Source: Arthrobacter sp. ov118 (GTDB lineage Bacteria; Actinomycetota; Actinomycetes; Actinomycetales; Micrococcaceae). From it: a stretch of 64,000 nucleotides of DNA. Numbering within the stretch: the stretch's first letter is position 1; the number at the start of each line of letters is the position of its first letter. The DNA is taken from the NCBI RefSeq assembly GCF_900116495.1, contig NZ_FPAY01000001.1, positions 496,001 to 560,000 on the forward strand. Direction: 5' to 3'. The notes below the pieces were generated by a model. It was not told the origin of the DNA. It was given only the letters and a program-made list of their open reading frames with translations, and made no database searches. The position numbers were made by a program, and so were the translations under genes. Positions 8,206 through 16,599 of this stretch are shown here, piece by piece.

Positions 8206-9326
8206 GCCGGCGTCGCCGCGGACTCGATTTCAACGACGGAGCTGATTTCGACAACTGAACGGAGGACCTTGCCCTCGTGCATCTTCTCGAAGGCCTCCTC
8301 GACCTGGTCAATGGAGATGCGTTCGGAGACAAACGCGTCCAGGTCCAGGTTGCCCTGCTTGTAGTGCTGGACCAGCATCGGGAAGTCACGGGAGGGCAGG
8401 CAGTCGCCGTACCAGGAGGACTTCAGCGAACCGCCCCGGCCAAATACGTCCAGCAGCGGCAGCTCAAGCTGCATCTCCGGCGTCGGCACACCCACCAGGA
8501 CCACGCGGCCGGCCAGATCGCGGGCGTAGAAGGCCTGCTTGTACGTCTCGGGCCGGCCGACGGCCTCGATGACGACGTCGGCCCCGTTGCCGCCGGTCAG
8601 TTCCCGGATGGCCTCGACCGGGTCGGCGGTGCGGGAGTTCACGCCGTGGGTGGCGCCGAGGGACCTGGCCATCTCGATCTTGTTGTCATCGATGTCCACT
8701 GCGATGATCGTCGTGGCGCCGGCGAGCTTGGCCCCGGCGATCGCCGCGATGCCCACCCCGCCGCAGCCGATCACGGCCACCGACTCGCCGCGCTTGACAC
8801 CGCCGGTGTTGATCGCGGCCCCGATGCCCGCCATCACACCGCAGCCCAGAAGCCCGACGGCGGCCGGGTCGGCGTCCTCGTCGACCTTGGTGCACTGACC
8901 GGCAGCGACCAACGTCTTCTCCGCGAACGCGCCGATGCCCAGCGCCGGTGACAGCTCGGTGCCGTCCTCCAGAGTCATTTTCTGGGTGGCGTTGGCGGTG
9001 TTGAAGCAGTACTGCGGCTGGCCCTTGGCACACGCCCGGCACTGCCCGCAGACCGCACGCCAGTTCAGGATGACCCGGTCGCCCGGGGCTACCTCCGTAA
9101 CACCCTCACCCACGGACGAAACCACGCCGGTCGCCTCATGGCCCAGCAGGTAAGGGAACTCATCACCGATGCCGCCCAGCTTGTAATGCAGATCGGTATG
9201 ACACACCCCGCACGTCAGGATGTCCACCAAAGCTTCCCCTGGCCCCGGATCGGGCACCAGGATCGTCTCCAACGACACCGGAGCGTTCTTCTCCCTGACC
9301 ACCACTGCCTTGACTTTATGAACCAT
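8202..9326 (-). CDS. S-(hydroxymethyl)mycothiol dehydrogenase (zinc alcohol dehydrogenase)
   Basis: This 374-residue zinc-dependent medium-chain dehydrogenase oxidises the formaldehyde-mycothiol adduct with NAD. Catalytic zinc ligands are in CGVCHTDLH (about residue 38) and GHEATG (about residue 64). The structural zinc cysteines are in CGQCRACAKGQPQYC (about residues 94-108). The NAD-binding motif is GCGGVGIAAI near residue 189. The close resemblance to the class III/mycothiol branch, together with an actinobacterial host, supports the mycothiol substrate. AAAGGAA lies before the ATG. It is first in a unit with the MBL hydrolase and is separated by a hairpin from formate dehydrogenase. Peroxide-forming demethylases such as dmg could supply the formaldehyde. 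Confidence 0.9.
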   Translation of the reverse strand: MVHKVKAVVVREKNAPVSLETILVPDPGPGEALVDILTCGVCHTDLHYKLGGIGDEFPYLLGHEATGVVSSVGEGVTEVAPGDRVILNWRAVCGQCRACAKGQPQYCFNTANATQKMTLEDGTELSPALGIGAFAEKTLVAAGQCTKVDEDADPAAVGLLGCGVMAGIGAAINTGGVKRGESVAVIGCGGVGIAAIAGAKLAGATTIIAVDIDDNKIEMARSLGATHGVNSRTADPVEAIRELTGGNGADVVIEAVGRPETYKQAFYARDLAGRVVLVGVPTPEMQLELPLLDVFGRGGSLKSSWYGDCLPSRDFPMLVQHYKQGNLDLDAFVSERISIDQVEEAFEKMHEGKVLRSVVEISSVVEIESAATPA

Positions 9327-9660
9327 CAGCTGGTGTTCCTTTCCTGAGCCCGCAGGCTCGTTGGTGACGGCACCTCGGCCAATCTAGCCGACTGGTCGGA
9401 GTTCAGAGTCCGCATACGCACATCGGCCCCTCCCGTTCGGGCATGAGGCGTGGACACGGTGGGACATTACTTCCAGCGCAAGTCACTTCAATTGCGTATT
9501 ACACAACGAGATGCACACAGTGCGTACGAGCAATATGGCAGTCATCACATTTCGTGTCAAGGAATATGAAGTTCCCGGCCTAGCCTGAGGGACCCGACGG
9601 GTCGCCCGCGGCGCGGCGTCTTGCCGTTATCCACATGGCCCCACGCGCCCTCGCCACTGT
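9327..9660. other. Intergenic region between divergent genes
   Basis: This region separates the start of the mycothiol dehydrogenase (-) from the DUF2461 gene (+) and must hold the dehydrogenase promoter. It is locally AT-rich around 9480-9580. One small inverted repeat, GCAC-ACA-GTGC, sits near 9513-9523. No convincing open frame, RNA gene or long palindrome was found. Confidence 0.5.
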
Positions 9661-9686
9661 GTATCACTGATACGTAGGATTTGGGC
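9661..9686 (+). promoter_or_regulatory. Promoter with palindromic operator; leaderless start
   Basis: The palindrome GTATCA-C-TGATAC (9661-9673) sits directly before a -10-like TAGGAT (9675-9680). Six bases then separate it from the ATG at 9687, so transcription would start at or next to the ATG. The palindrome occupies the -35/-10 spacer and could be a repressor site. Confidence 0.5.
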
Positions 9687-10322
9687 ATGACCGCATTTGC
9701 AGGCATTCCGGACGACGCCTTCCGGTTCTACTCCGACCTTGAACAGAACAACAACCGGGACTGGTGGCTGGAGCACAAACCCGTCTACGAGGCCGCGGTG
9801 AAGGAGCCGCTGACCGGGCTGCTGGCCGAGCTGGAGCCACGGTTCGGCCCGGCCAAGATCTTCCGGCCCAACCGAGACGTCCGTTTCTCGCCGGACAAGT
9901 CGCCCTACAAAACCGCGCAGGGGGCCTTCGCGGCGCTGGACGAAGGGGTTGGCTTCTATCTCCAGATCAGCGCCGACGGCCTCCTCATCGGCGGCGGTTG
10001 CCACACCCACACTCCCGCCCAGCTGACACGCCTTCGCAGCGCCGTGGACAACCCTGCCAGCGGCGAGGCCCTGCAGAAGATCGTGCGCGAGGTTGAAGCG
10101 GCAGGGTTCGCGGTGGAGGGCGAACGACTGAAGTCCGTCCCGCGGGGCTTCGACAAGGACCATCCCAGGGCGGAGCTTCTCAAGTACAAATCCCTCACGG
10201 CCGGAGCCAACGTCGGCCGGCCCGGGTGGCTTGCCGGACCCGGAGCGGTAGAGGAGGTGGCAAAGCGCTGGGAGGAATTGCGCCCCCTTGTGGAGTGGGT
10301 GGGGCGCTACGCCGCTCCCTGA
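9687..10322 (+). CDS. DUF2461 domain-containing protein
   Basis: This 211-residue protein matches the DUF2461/TIGR02453 family of uncharacterised proteins. Conserved segments include FYSDLEQNNNRDWW at the N-terminus, NRDVRFSPDKSPYKTA near residue 60, and the C-terminal DHPRAELLKYKSLTA. No signal peptide or membrane segment is visible, so it should be cytosolic. The biochemical role of the family is unknown to me. ATG at 9687 is preferred over the upstream TTG because a TAGGAT box lies exactly six bases before it, consistent with a leaderless message. It is transcribed alone and converges on the TetR gene 40 bases beyond its end. Confidence 0.85.
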   Translation: MTAFAGIPDDAFRFYSDLEQNNNRDWWLEHKPVYEAAVKEPLTGLLAELEPRFGPAKIFRPNRDVRFSPDKSPYKTAQGAFAALDEGVGFYLQISADGLLIGGGCHTHTPAQLTRLRSAVDNPASGEALQKIVREVEAAGFAVEGERLKSVPRGFDKDHPRAELLKYKSLTAGANVGRPGWLAGPGAVEEVAKRWEELRPLVEWVGRYAAP

Positions 10323-10361
10323 CAGGCAGGTCCCTGACATACATCTTCTCTGATATTCCGC

Positions 10362-10967
10362 TCAGATGTGCTGGCCGTCCGTGGCGAGCCGCCGGTCGAG
10401 GTTGTTGAAGAAGACCAGCATCATCAGCTCAAAGGCCTGGCTGGCTTGCTCGGGCTGGTTATTGACGACGAAGTCGAACTGCAGCCCGTAGAACGCGGCG
10501 GTAAAGAGCCGGGCGTCGGTATCGGCAAAGTCCGGCCGGATCCCCTGGAGAACGAGCCAGTCGCGGGACTTCTCATGCAGCATCCTGAAGTGCTCCTGAG
10601 CCGTGCCGCGCGGCACCGCCGCCACCACGTCCTGGGCCGTTGCCTCGAATTCCAGCCGGGCCAGGTGCCGGTTGCGCTGCGCCATGGTCCACTGCCAGGA
10701 CTGGAGGAGGAAGGCGCGCCAGGCGTCCCGATCGATGTCCCTCACGTCAGTGGCCCGGATGCTGTCCAGCCGGGACTCGATGCCGCGGATGATCTCGTTG
10801 ATCAGCTGTTCGCGGTGGCCAAAGTGGTACACCAGGACGTAGCTGCTGACCCCGAGCCCGTCGGCGAGGCTCCGAAAGGTCAGCTCCGCCAGCGACTTGT
10901 CCATGAGGTACTCGAGGATCGCAGACAACAACTCAGATTTGCGTTCAGGTCGTGCTGGGCGGGCCAT
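10362..10967 (-). CDS. TetR/AcrR family transcriptional regulator
   Basis: This 201-residue regulator has an N-terminal TetR helix-turn-helix (LTFRSLADGLGVSSYVLVYHFGHREQL, about residues 28-55). A variable C-terminal ligand domain follows. The promoter shows TAAGAT (10974-10979), then six bases, then ATG, which suggests leaderless expression. A nested palindrome at 11027-11096 lies upstream, between this gene and the permease gene on the same strand, and is a possible operator. The regulated target may be the permease or the gene itself; no effector can be deduced. Confidence 0.88.
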   Translation of the reverse strand: MARPARPERKSELLSAILEYLMDKSLAELTFRSLADGLGVSSYVLVYHFGHREQLINEIIRGIESRLDSIRATDVRDIDRDAWRAFLLQSWQWTMAQRNRHLARLEFEATAQDVVAAVPRGTAQEHFRMLHEKSRDWLVLQGIRPDFADTDARLFTAAFYGLQFDFVVNNQPEQASQAFELMMLVFFNNLDRRLATDGQHI

Positions 10968-11026
10968 GTCCCCATCTTAGGGAGCCGGCTGCCCCTTGTG
11001 TCGTCCGCTTCCAGGAGGGCCAAACG

Positions 11027-11096
11027 CCGAAATCGCCGGAACCGTACGAGTTCGCCGGAAGTTTCCGGCGAAGTCGCGCGTTTCCGGCGATTTCGG
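11027..11096. repeat. Nested inverted repeat between permease and TetR genes
   Basis: Outer arms of 15 bp (CCGAAATCGCCGGAA at 11027-11041, exact complement at 11082-11096) enclose inner 10-bp arms (TTCGCCGGAA at 11051-11060 and its complement at 11063-11072). The core TCGCCGGAA therefore occurs four times in alternating orientation within 70 bases. It could be the permease terminator, a multi-site operator for the TetR protein, or both. Confidence 0.8.
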
Positions 11097-11111
11097 TAAT
11101 GCAGGACCGGG

Positions 11112-12707
11112 CTAGGAGCGGGTGAGCGCGTCCGCGTCAGATTCTGCGTCGGGTGCCGGGGCGGCATTCGACCCAGCGCCGACGGCATTGCTTTGGGCCG
11201 GAGCAGGCGCGCCGTTGACCGATGCCTTGGCCGCGGCGAACTTCTCGTTCAGCCGTGAGTGGCGCTGGCCGTAGGCGAAGTAGATCGCGATACCGATTAC
11301 CAGCCAGATGGCGAAGAAGATCCAGGTTTCAACGGCCAGGTTGGTCATGAGGTAGAGGCACAGGACGGCCGAGACGATCGGGAGCACCTTGCCGAACGGG
11401 ACGCGGAAGCTCGGCTTCAGGTCCGGGCGCTTCTTGCGCAAGACCAGGATGCCCAGGCTCACCATCACGAACGCGGAGAGCGTGCCGATGTTGATCATTT
11501 CTTCCAGCAGGTCCACGTTGGTCAGCCCGGCGACGAGGGCCACGCCGGCGCCGCAGATGATCTGGAGGCGGGCCGGCGTCGCACGTGTGGCGCTGGTCTT
11601 GGACAAGGAGCGAGGCAGTAGCCCGTCTCGGCTCATGGCCAGCACAACGCGCGAGAGGCCCATGAGGAGCACCATGATGACGGTGGTGAGGCCCACGAGG
11701 GAGCCGAAGGCGATGACCTTGGCGGCGTCGGTGTTGCCGACGGCCTCGAAGGCGGTGGTGAGGGTCGGGCTCTTGGCCTCGGCCAGCTTTGTGTACGACA
11801 CCATGCCCGTCAGCGCCAGGGACACCAGGATGTAGAGCAAAGTGACGATGGCCAGGCCGCCGAAGATGCCGCGGGGCAGCGTCTTCTGCGGGTTCTTGAC
11901 CTCCTCGGCGGAGGTGGCGACGACGTCGAAGCCGATAAAGGCGAAGAAGACCAGGGCGGCGCCGGCGAAGATGCCGAGCGTTCCGTACTGGGCCGGGGCC
12001 GCGCCGGTGAGGAAGCCGAAGAAGGACTGCTTGAGGACGTCGGCGGCACCGGTGCCACCGGTCGGCTGGGACGCCGGCACGAACGGTGCGTAGTTCTCGA
12101 ACTTCACATAGGTGAAACCAACGACGATCACGAAGAGCACGACGGCGATCTTGATGAGCGTGAAGATGTTGCCGACCCGGGCGGAGAGCTTGGTCCCGAG
12201 GACCAGCAGCACGGTGAAGATCGCGACGATCAGGAAGGCGCCCCAGTAGAGGTCGACCCCACCTAGGGAAATCGACGGCGGGATGTCCACGCCCATGAGC
12301 GCGAAGACCTTACTGAGGTAGATGCCCCAGTACTTGGCGATGACAGCGCCAGCCGTGAAGAGTTCCAGGATCAGGTTCCAGCCGATGATCCAGGCGAGGA
12401 TCTCTCCCATGGTCGCGTAGGTGAAGACGTAGGCGGAACCGGCCACCGGGATGGCCGTGGCAAATTCGGCGTAGCACATGATGGCGAGCGCGCACGTGAC
12501 GGCCGCGATCGCAAAGGAGATGGTCACGGCGGGGCCGGCGAAGTTCGCTGCAGCCTTGGCGCCGACCGAGAAGATGCCAGCGCCGACGGCAACCGCGACG
12601 CCCATAATCATGAGGTCCCACGTGCTGAGCGAGCGCTTCAACTTGCGTCCGGGTTCATCGGCGTCGGACATGGACTGCTCGATGGATTTGGTCCGGAAAA
12701 GGTTCAT
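11112..12707 (-). CDS. APC-family amino acid permease
   Basis: This integral membrane transporter of about 531 residues belongs to the amino acid-polyamine-organocation superfamily, closest in appearance to cationic amino acid transporters. It has about twelve or more hydrophobic segments. The first is near residues 32-52 (LMIMGVAVAVGAGIFSVG, with the conserved GAGIF turn). The loop FIGFDVVATSAEEVKNPQ is characteristic of this group. The C-terminus is a long Ala/Pro-rich cytosolic tail. ATG at 12707 is chosen because homology begins just after it; no strong ribosome site is seen, so a start about 12 codons later is possible. The substrate cannot be fixed from sequence alone. Confidence 0.88.
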   Translation of the reverse strand: MNLFRTKSIEQSMSDADEPGRKLKRSLSTWDLMIMGVAVAVGAGIFSVGAKAAANFAGPAVTISFAIAAVTCALAIMCYAEFATAIPVAGSAYVFTYATMGEILAWIIGWNLILELFTAGAVIAKYWGIYLSKVFALMGVDIPPSISLGGVDLYWGAFLIVAIFTVLLVLGTKLSARVGNIFTLIKIAVVLFVIVVGFTYVKFENYAPFVPASQPTGGTGAADVLKQSFFGFLTGAAPAQYGTLGIFAGAALVFFAFIGFDVVATSAEEVKNPQKTLPRGIFGGLAIVTLLYILVSLALTGMVSYTKLAEAKSPTLTTAFEAVGNTDAAKVIAFGSLVGLTTVIMVLLMGLSRVVLAMSRDGLLPRSLSKTSATRATPARLQIICGAGVALVAGLTNVDLLEEMINIGTLSAFVMVSLGILVLRKKRPDLKPSFRVPFGKVLPIVSAVLCLYLMTNLAVETWIFFAIWLVIGIAIYFAYGQRHSRLNEKFAAAKASVNGAPAPAQSNAVGAGSNAAPAPDAESDADALTRS

Positions 12708-12880
12708 AGGAAAGTCCGCAATCTCGATAACTGGGTTTGGAAACAGACCTATCCATAGTAGTGTCCATCCACTGGACGGCCTGATTTGTCCCACATTGTG
12801 AGATGGCGAGTTGGCCAGGGGCTGCTGCGGACGAGGCCCAGGACAGGCCTTGACCTGCCTGAGCCGCGTCTTGAGGTCCG

Positions 12881-13288
12881 TCAGACGGGCCAGTCCATCA
12901 GCGTCGAGCGGATCAGGAAGCGCTTGCCTTCCGGCGCTTCCACCGAGAAACCGCTTCCCCGGCCCGGGACGACGTCCACGGTCAGGTGGGTGTGGCTCCA
13001 GTAATTGAACTGCTCCCGCGACATCCAAAATTCCAGCGGCTGCGGTTGCAGCCCGTCAGAGATGTCGAACAGGCCCAGCAGGACGTCGGAATCGCCGGTC
13101 AGGAATTCCCCGGCGGGGTAGCACATCGGCGCGGACCCGTCACAGCAGCCGCCGGACTGGTGAAACATCAGGGGCCCGTGCTGCGTCCACAGCTTGCGGA
13201 GCAGCCCGGCGGCTTCAAGGGTGAGCGCCACGCGGGAGAAGTCCTCGCCTTCGCGGGTGACGGCGGCGTCGAGCCTGGTGTGGGGCAT
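12881..13288 (-). CDS. DUF779 domain-containing protein
   Basis: This 135-residue protein is full length for the DUF779 family. It shows the conserved HQSGGCCDGSAPMCYP segment (about residues 41-56) and FWMSREQFNYW. The clustered cysteines suggest metal binding, but the family has no settled function. DUF779 genes are very often next to aldehyde dehydrogenase genes of the AcoD/ExaC type, exactly as here, where it lies 126 bases downstream of the dehydrogenase on the same strand. Linked expression with that enzyme is therefore likely. Confidence 0.87.
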   Translation of the reverse strand: MPHTRLDAAVTREGEDFSRVALTLEAAGLLRKLWTQHGPLMFHQSGGCCDGSAPMCYPAGEFLTGDSDVLLGLFDISDGLQPQPLEFWMSREQFNYWSHTHLTVDVVPGRGSGFSVEAPEGKRFLIRSTLMDWPV

Positions 13289-13340
13289 CAGTGTTTCCTC
13301 GGTTCGGCTGCGGGCAGGAACGGCGGGTGGTGCGGGCGGG

Positions 13341-13394
13341 GCGGATCACCAGAATCCGGCGGATCACTAGAATCCGGCGGATCACTTCAGTCCG
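13341..13394. repeat. Three tandem 18-bp repeats inside a hairpin
   Basis: The unit GCGGATCACCAGAATCCG is repeated at 13341, 13359 and 13377 with few changes. Flanking arms GGGCGGGGCGGA (13334-13345) and TCCGCCCCGCCC (13391-13402) pair, so the array sits in the loop of a GC-rich hairpin between the aldehyde dehydrogenase and DUF779 genes. It may attenuate expression of the DUF779 gene. Confidence 0.8.
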
Positions 13395-13414
13395 CCCCGC
13401 CCGGTCAATCCGGC

Positions 13415-14938
13415 TTAGAAGAAGCCGAGCTTGTTCTCGTTGTAGCTGACCAGAAGGTTCTTGGTCTGCTGGTAGTGGTCCAGCATCATCGCGTGGTTCT
13501 CGCGCCCGATGCCGGAGGACTTGTACCCGCCAAACGCGGCCCCTGCCGGGTAGGCGTGGTAGTTGTTGACCCACACCCGCCCGGCCTGGATCTCGCGGCC
13601 GGCCCGGTAGGCAACATTTCCGTTGCGGGACCAGACGCCGGCGCCGAGGCCGTACAGGGTGTCGTTGGCGATCCCCATGGCGTCGTTGTAGTCGCTAAAG
13701 CGCGTCACGGACACCACGGGCCCGAAGATCTCCTCCTGGAAGATCCGCATCTTGTTGTGGCCTTCGAAGATGGTGGGCTGCACGTAGTAGCCGCCGGCCA
13801 GATCCCCGGCGAGCTCGGCGCGGGCGCCGCCGGTCAGGGCCTTGGCGCCTTCCTGCTTTCCGATATCGATGTAGGACAGGATCTTCTCCAGCTGGTCATT
13901 GGAGGCCTGGGCGCCGAGCTGCGTCTCGGTGTCCAGCGGGTTGCCCTGGATGATCTTCTGGGTGCGGGCCAGCGCATCGGCCATGAAGGAGTCGTAGATG
14001 CCTTCCTGCACCAGGGCGCGGGAGGGGCAGGTGCAGACCTCGCCCTGGTTGAAGGCGAAGAGCGCGAAGCCTTCAAGGGCCTTGTCGTAGAAGGCGTCGT
14101 TGTTCTCGGCGACGTCGTTGAAGAAGATGTTCGGGCTCTTGCCGCCGAGTTCCAGGGTGACCGGGATGAGGTTCTGGCTCGCGTACTGGCTGATCAGGCG
14201 GCCGGTGGTGGTTTCGCCGGTGAAGGCGATCTTGCGGATCCGGGAGCTGGAGGCCAGCGGCTTGCCGGCCTCTACGCCGAAGCCGTTGACGACGTTGACA
14301 ACGCCGGCCGGCAGGAGGTCGCTGATCAGTTCCATCAGGACCAGGATCGAGGACGGCGTCTGCTCGGCCGGCTTCAGCACAACGGCGTTGCCGGCGGCGA
14401 GGGCGGGGGCGAGCTTCCATACGGCCATGAGGATCGGGAAATTCCACGGAATGATCTGGCCCACGACGCCGAGGGGCTCGTGGTAGTGGTAGGCGGTGGT
14501 GTCGTCGTCGAGCTGGGAAAGCCGGCCCTCCTGGGCACGGACGGCGGAGGCAAAGTAGCGGAAGTGGTCGGCGGCGAGCGGAATGTCGGCGTTGAGGGTT
14601 TCGCGGATCGGTTTGCCGTTGTCCCAGGTTTCGGCGACGGCAAGCATCTCCGTGTTTGCCTCGATCCGGTCTGCGATCTTGTTCAGGATCGCGGCACGCT
14701 CGGCCACGGAGGTCTTGCCCCAGGACGGCGCAGCCTTGTGCGCGGCGTCCAGCGCCAACTCGATGTCCTCGGCCGTGCCGCGGGCGACCTCGCAGAATGC
14801 CTTGCCGGTCACCGGGGTGATGTTCTCGAAGTACTGGCCCTTGACCGGGGCCACCCATTCCCCGCCGATCCAGTTTTCATAGCGGTCCTGGAAGGTAACC
14901 TTCGAGCCCTCGGTGCCGGGCTGGGCGTAAACAGTCAT
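13415..14938 (-). CDS. Aldehyde dehydrogenase, AcoD/ExaC type
   Basis: This 507-residue NAD-dependent dehydrogenase oxidises aldehydes, with acetaldehyde the likely substrate for this subgroup. Motifs visible are the N-terminal QDRYENWIGGEW, the cofactor-binding PWNFPILM and FTGETTTGR, the general-base glutamate in LELGGKSPN, and the catalytic cysteine in GEVCTCPSR. The ATG at 14938 has a perfect AAGGAG seven bases upstream. Upstream on the same strand is a GAF-domain regulator, and a GGTTGCA inverted repeat lies in the gap between them. Downstream is DUF779. This trio resembles alcohol/acetoin aldehyde-detoxifying units of Actinobacteria. Confidence 0.93.
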   Translation of the reverse strand: MTVYAQPGTEGSKVTFQDRYENWIGGEWVAPVKGQYFENITPVTGKAFCEVARGTAEDIELALDAAHKAAPSWGKTSVAERAAILNKIADRIEANTEMLAVAETWDNGKPIRETLNADIPLAADHFRYFASAVRAQEGRLSQLDDDTTAYHYHEPLGVVGQIIPWNFPILMAVWKLAPALAAGNAVVLKPAEQTPSSILVLMELISDLLPAGVVNVVNGFGVEAGKPLASSSRIRKIAFTGETTTGRLISQYASQNLIPVTLELGGKSPNIFFNDVAENNDAFYDKALEGFALFAFNQGEVCTCPSRALVQEGIYDSFMADALARTQKIIQGNPLDTETQLGAQASNDQLEKILSYIDIGKQEGAKALTGGARAELAGDLAGGYYVQPTIFEGHNKMRIFQEEIFGPVVSVTRFSDYNDAMGIANDTLYGLGAGVWSRNGNVAYRAGREIQAGRVWVNNYHAYPAGAAFGGYKSSGIGRENHAMMLDHYQQTKNLLVSYNENKLGFF

Positions 14939-15016
14939 TGCTAGCTCCTTTGCTGTGCAAGTTCGGGGGCAGCAAGGCGCTTCCGGCCCCCGTTGCACCC
15001 AGCGTAGGGAGACAAG

Positions 15017-15037
15017 GGTTGCAGTCAGGTTGCAACC
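15017..15037. promoter_or_regulatory. Inverted repeat operator candidate before aldehyde dehydrogenase
   Basis: GGTTGCA (15017-15023) and TGCAACC (15031-15037) form a 7-bp inverted repeat with a 7-bp spacer. Another GTTGCA occurs near 14992. The site lies between the GAF regulator gene and the aldehyde dehydrogenase start, in the right place to be bound by that regulator. Confidence 0.5.
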
Positions 15038-15075
15038 GTGTGAGCCCTGTCACTGGCAGGCGGCGACACCAAGGC

Positions 15076-16449
15076 TTAGAGGCCCAGTTCGCGGTCCAGC
15101 CGTTCCAGATCGGCGACGACGGCGGTCCGCTTGGGCGAGCGGGGCGGCAGCAGCTTGAGGGCGGCTCTCCGGATCTCGACGTCGTCCCTTGCCTCGGGCA
15201 GCTCGGCGTACTTCAGCAGCGATTCCGCGCTGCCGTCGGTCAGCAGTGCTTCGCGCATGAGCGCGGAGACCCTGGCCCGCAGTTCCACAATGCCGGGGGC
15301 TTCGGAGCGCGGCAGCACGGCGCCGCGGTAGATTTCAAGCGCTATCCGGTGCGCGCCGCGCTGCAGGCAGTTCAGCACCTGGCCGGCGTCCGGAACAACG
15401 TCCAGCGGCAGCCGGTAGGGGCGTGATTCCGGGACGGCGCCGGGACTGAGCTCCAGGAGGACCTTGCGCAGTCGCACCATCTCCGCACGCAAAGTCATGG
15501 TCGAGGCGTCCTTGGCGTAGAGGAGGGCGCCCAGCTCGCCGGCGTTCAGCCCTCCGGGGTGGGTGCTGAGCAGGGCCAGAATCTCGCTGTGCCGGGCGGA
15601 CAAGGCCACGGTGCGGCCGTCGATGCTCAGCAGTGCCTGGTCGCGGCCGAGCAGCTGGAGGCTGTTGCGGTACAGGCTATTCGGCCCCGCCGGTTTCGGT
15701 GCGGCCGGGCTCCGCCGCCGGGACGGCGGGGCGTGACGCGCGGCGGCCAATTGCAGCCGTTCCACCCGCAGATGCGCCTGGGCAGCGGCCACCGTGGCTT
15801 CAACCAGCGATAACGTGTGGGGGGCGACCGCCGATTCCGTGCCGGTGATGTCCACCACACCCAGCAGGGCGCCGGAATCCGGATCATGGAACGGCACGGC
15901 CGTGCAGCTCCACGGATGCACCGACCGCTTGTAGTGTTCCGCGCCGGAGATCTGGATGCCGCGGCCAAGGGCCAGCGCGGTGCCCGGGGCGCTGGTGCCG
16001 ACTTTCGCTTCGGACCAGTCGGCACCGGGGACGAACATCATGCCTTCGGCCCGGCGCTGCAGGCCGGCGTCGCCTTCCACCCAGAGCAGCCTACCGACCT
16101 CGTCCCCCACTGCCACCAGCATCCCGCTGTCGTGGCTGGGCAGGACCAGGAGCTTGTGGATCACTGGCATGATGGCGGCCAGCGGATGCTGGCGGCGGTA
16201 CTCCTCGAGTTCTTCGCGGTCCATGGCCAGCGGGGCCTCGGGGTGGTCCGGGTTGGCCTGCAGTTCCACCGACCGCTGCCACGATTCCTGGACCAGCCTG
16301 CTGAGCCCGGACAGGCGCAGGCTTGCGGGGAAATCAGGTCCGCGCGAGTCCAGTGCCTCGTGCCCGGCGCTGGCATGCCGCTGGCGCAGCGCTGCGGTGA
16401 CCCCGCCTGATGGCGGTAACAGTGCTGCCGGACGGACCAGATTCGTCAT
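15076..16449 (-). CDS. GAF-domain transcriptional regulator (AcoR-like N-terminus, no sigma-54 domain)
   Basis: This 457-residue protein begins like acetoin-catabolism regulators (LVQESWQRSVE, about residue 50). It then has a GAF sensory domain (about residues 90-230, including GTALALGRGIQISGAEHY and AVPFHDPDSGALLGVVDITG). The sigma-54 AAA+ and Fis-type domains of AcoR are absent. Instead a helical C-terminal part (LSARHSEILALLSTHPGGLNAGELGALLY, about residues 300-330) looks like a winged helix-turn-helix, followed by an alpha-helical tail. It sits just upstream of the aldehyde dehydrogenase on the same strand and is the probable regulator of that gene and of DUF779. The inducing ligand is unknown. 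Confidence 0.82.
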   Translation of the reverse strand: MTNLVRPAALLPPSGGVTAALRQRHASAGHEALDSRGPDFPASLRLSGLSRLVQESWQRSVELQANPDHPEAPLAMDREELEEYRRQHPLAAIMPVIHKLLVLPSHDSGMLVAVGDEVGRLLWVEGDAGLQRRAEGMMFVPGADWSEAKVGTSAPGTALALGRGIQISGAEHYKRSVHPWSCTAVPFHDPDSGALLGVVDITGTESAVAPHTLSLVEATVAAAQAHLRVERLQLAAARHAPPSRRRSPAAPKPAGPNSLYRNSLQLLGRDQALLSIDGRTVALSARHSEILALLSTHPGGLNAGELGALLYAKDASTMTLRAEMVRLRKVLLELSPGAVPESRPYRLPLDVVPDAGQVLNCLQRGAHRIALEIYRGAVLPRSEAPGIVELRARVSALMREALLTDGSAESLLKYAELPEARDDVEIRRAALKLLPPRSPKRTAVVADLERLDRELGL

Positions 16450-16522
16450 TGAACTCCCACCGGACGGGCTCGACGGCGCGCCGGAGGCCGCCTCGTCCGG
16501 CCCAGTGTAGTGCCGCGTGGGA

Positions 16523-16534
16523 CGTTTGGAAACG
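16523..16534. promoter_or_regulatory. Palindrome upstream of the GAF regulator
   Basis: CGTTT-GG-AAACG is a 12-bp palindrome. Flanking CCGCGT and ACGCGG can also pair around it. It lies 74 bases upstream of the regulator start, in the gap after the potassium channel gene, and may be an operator. Confidence 0.4.
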
Positions 16535-16599
16535 CGGCGCAGCCAGGGGGTTTGTCATCGCGGCAACTTCCCATCGCGACTTCGTCATGCCGACCTTCA

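Noticed and set aside
13341..13394. A short CRISPR-like array
   Set aside because: The units are directly adjacent with no spacers and are only 18 bp, so this is a simple tandem repeat.
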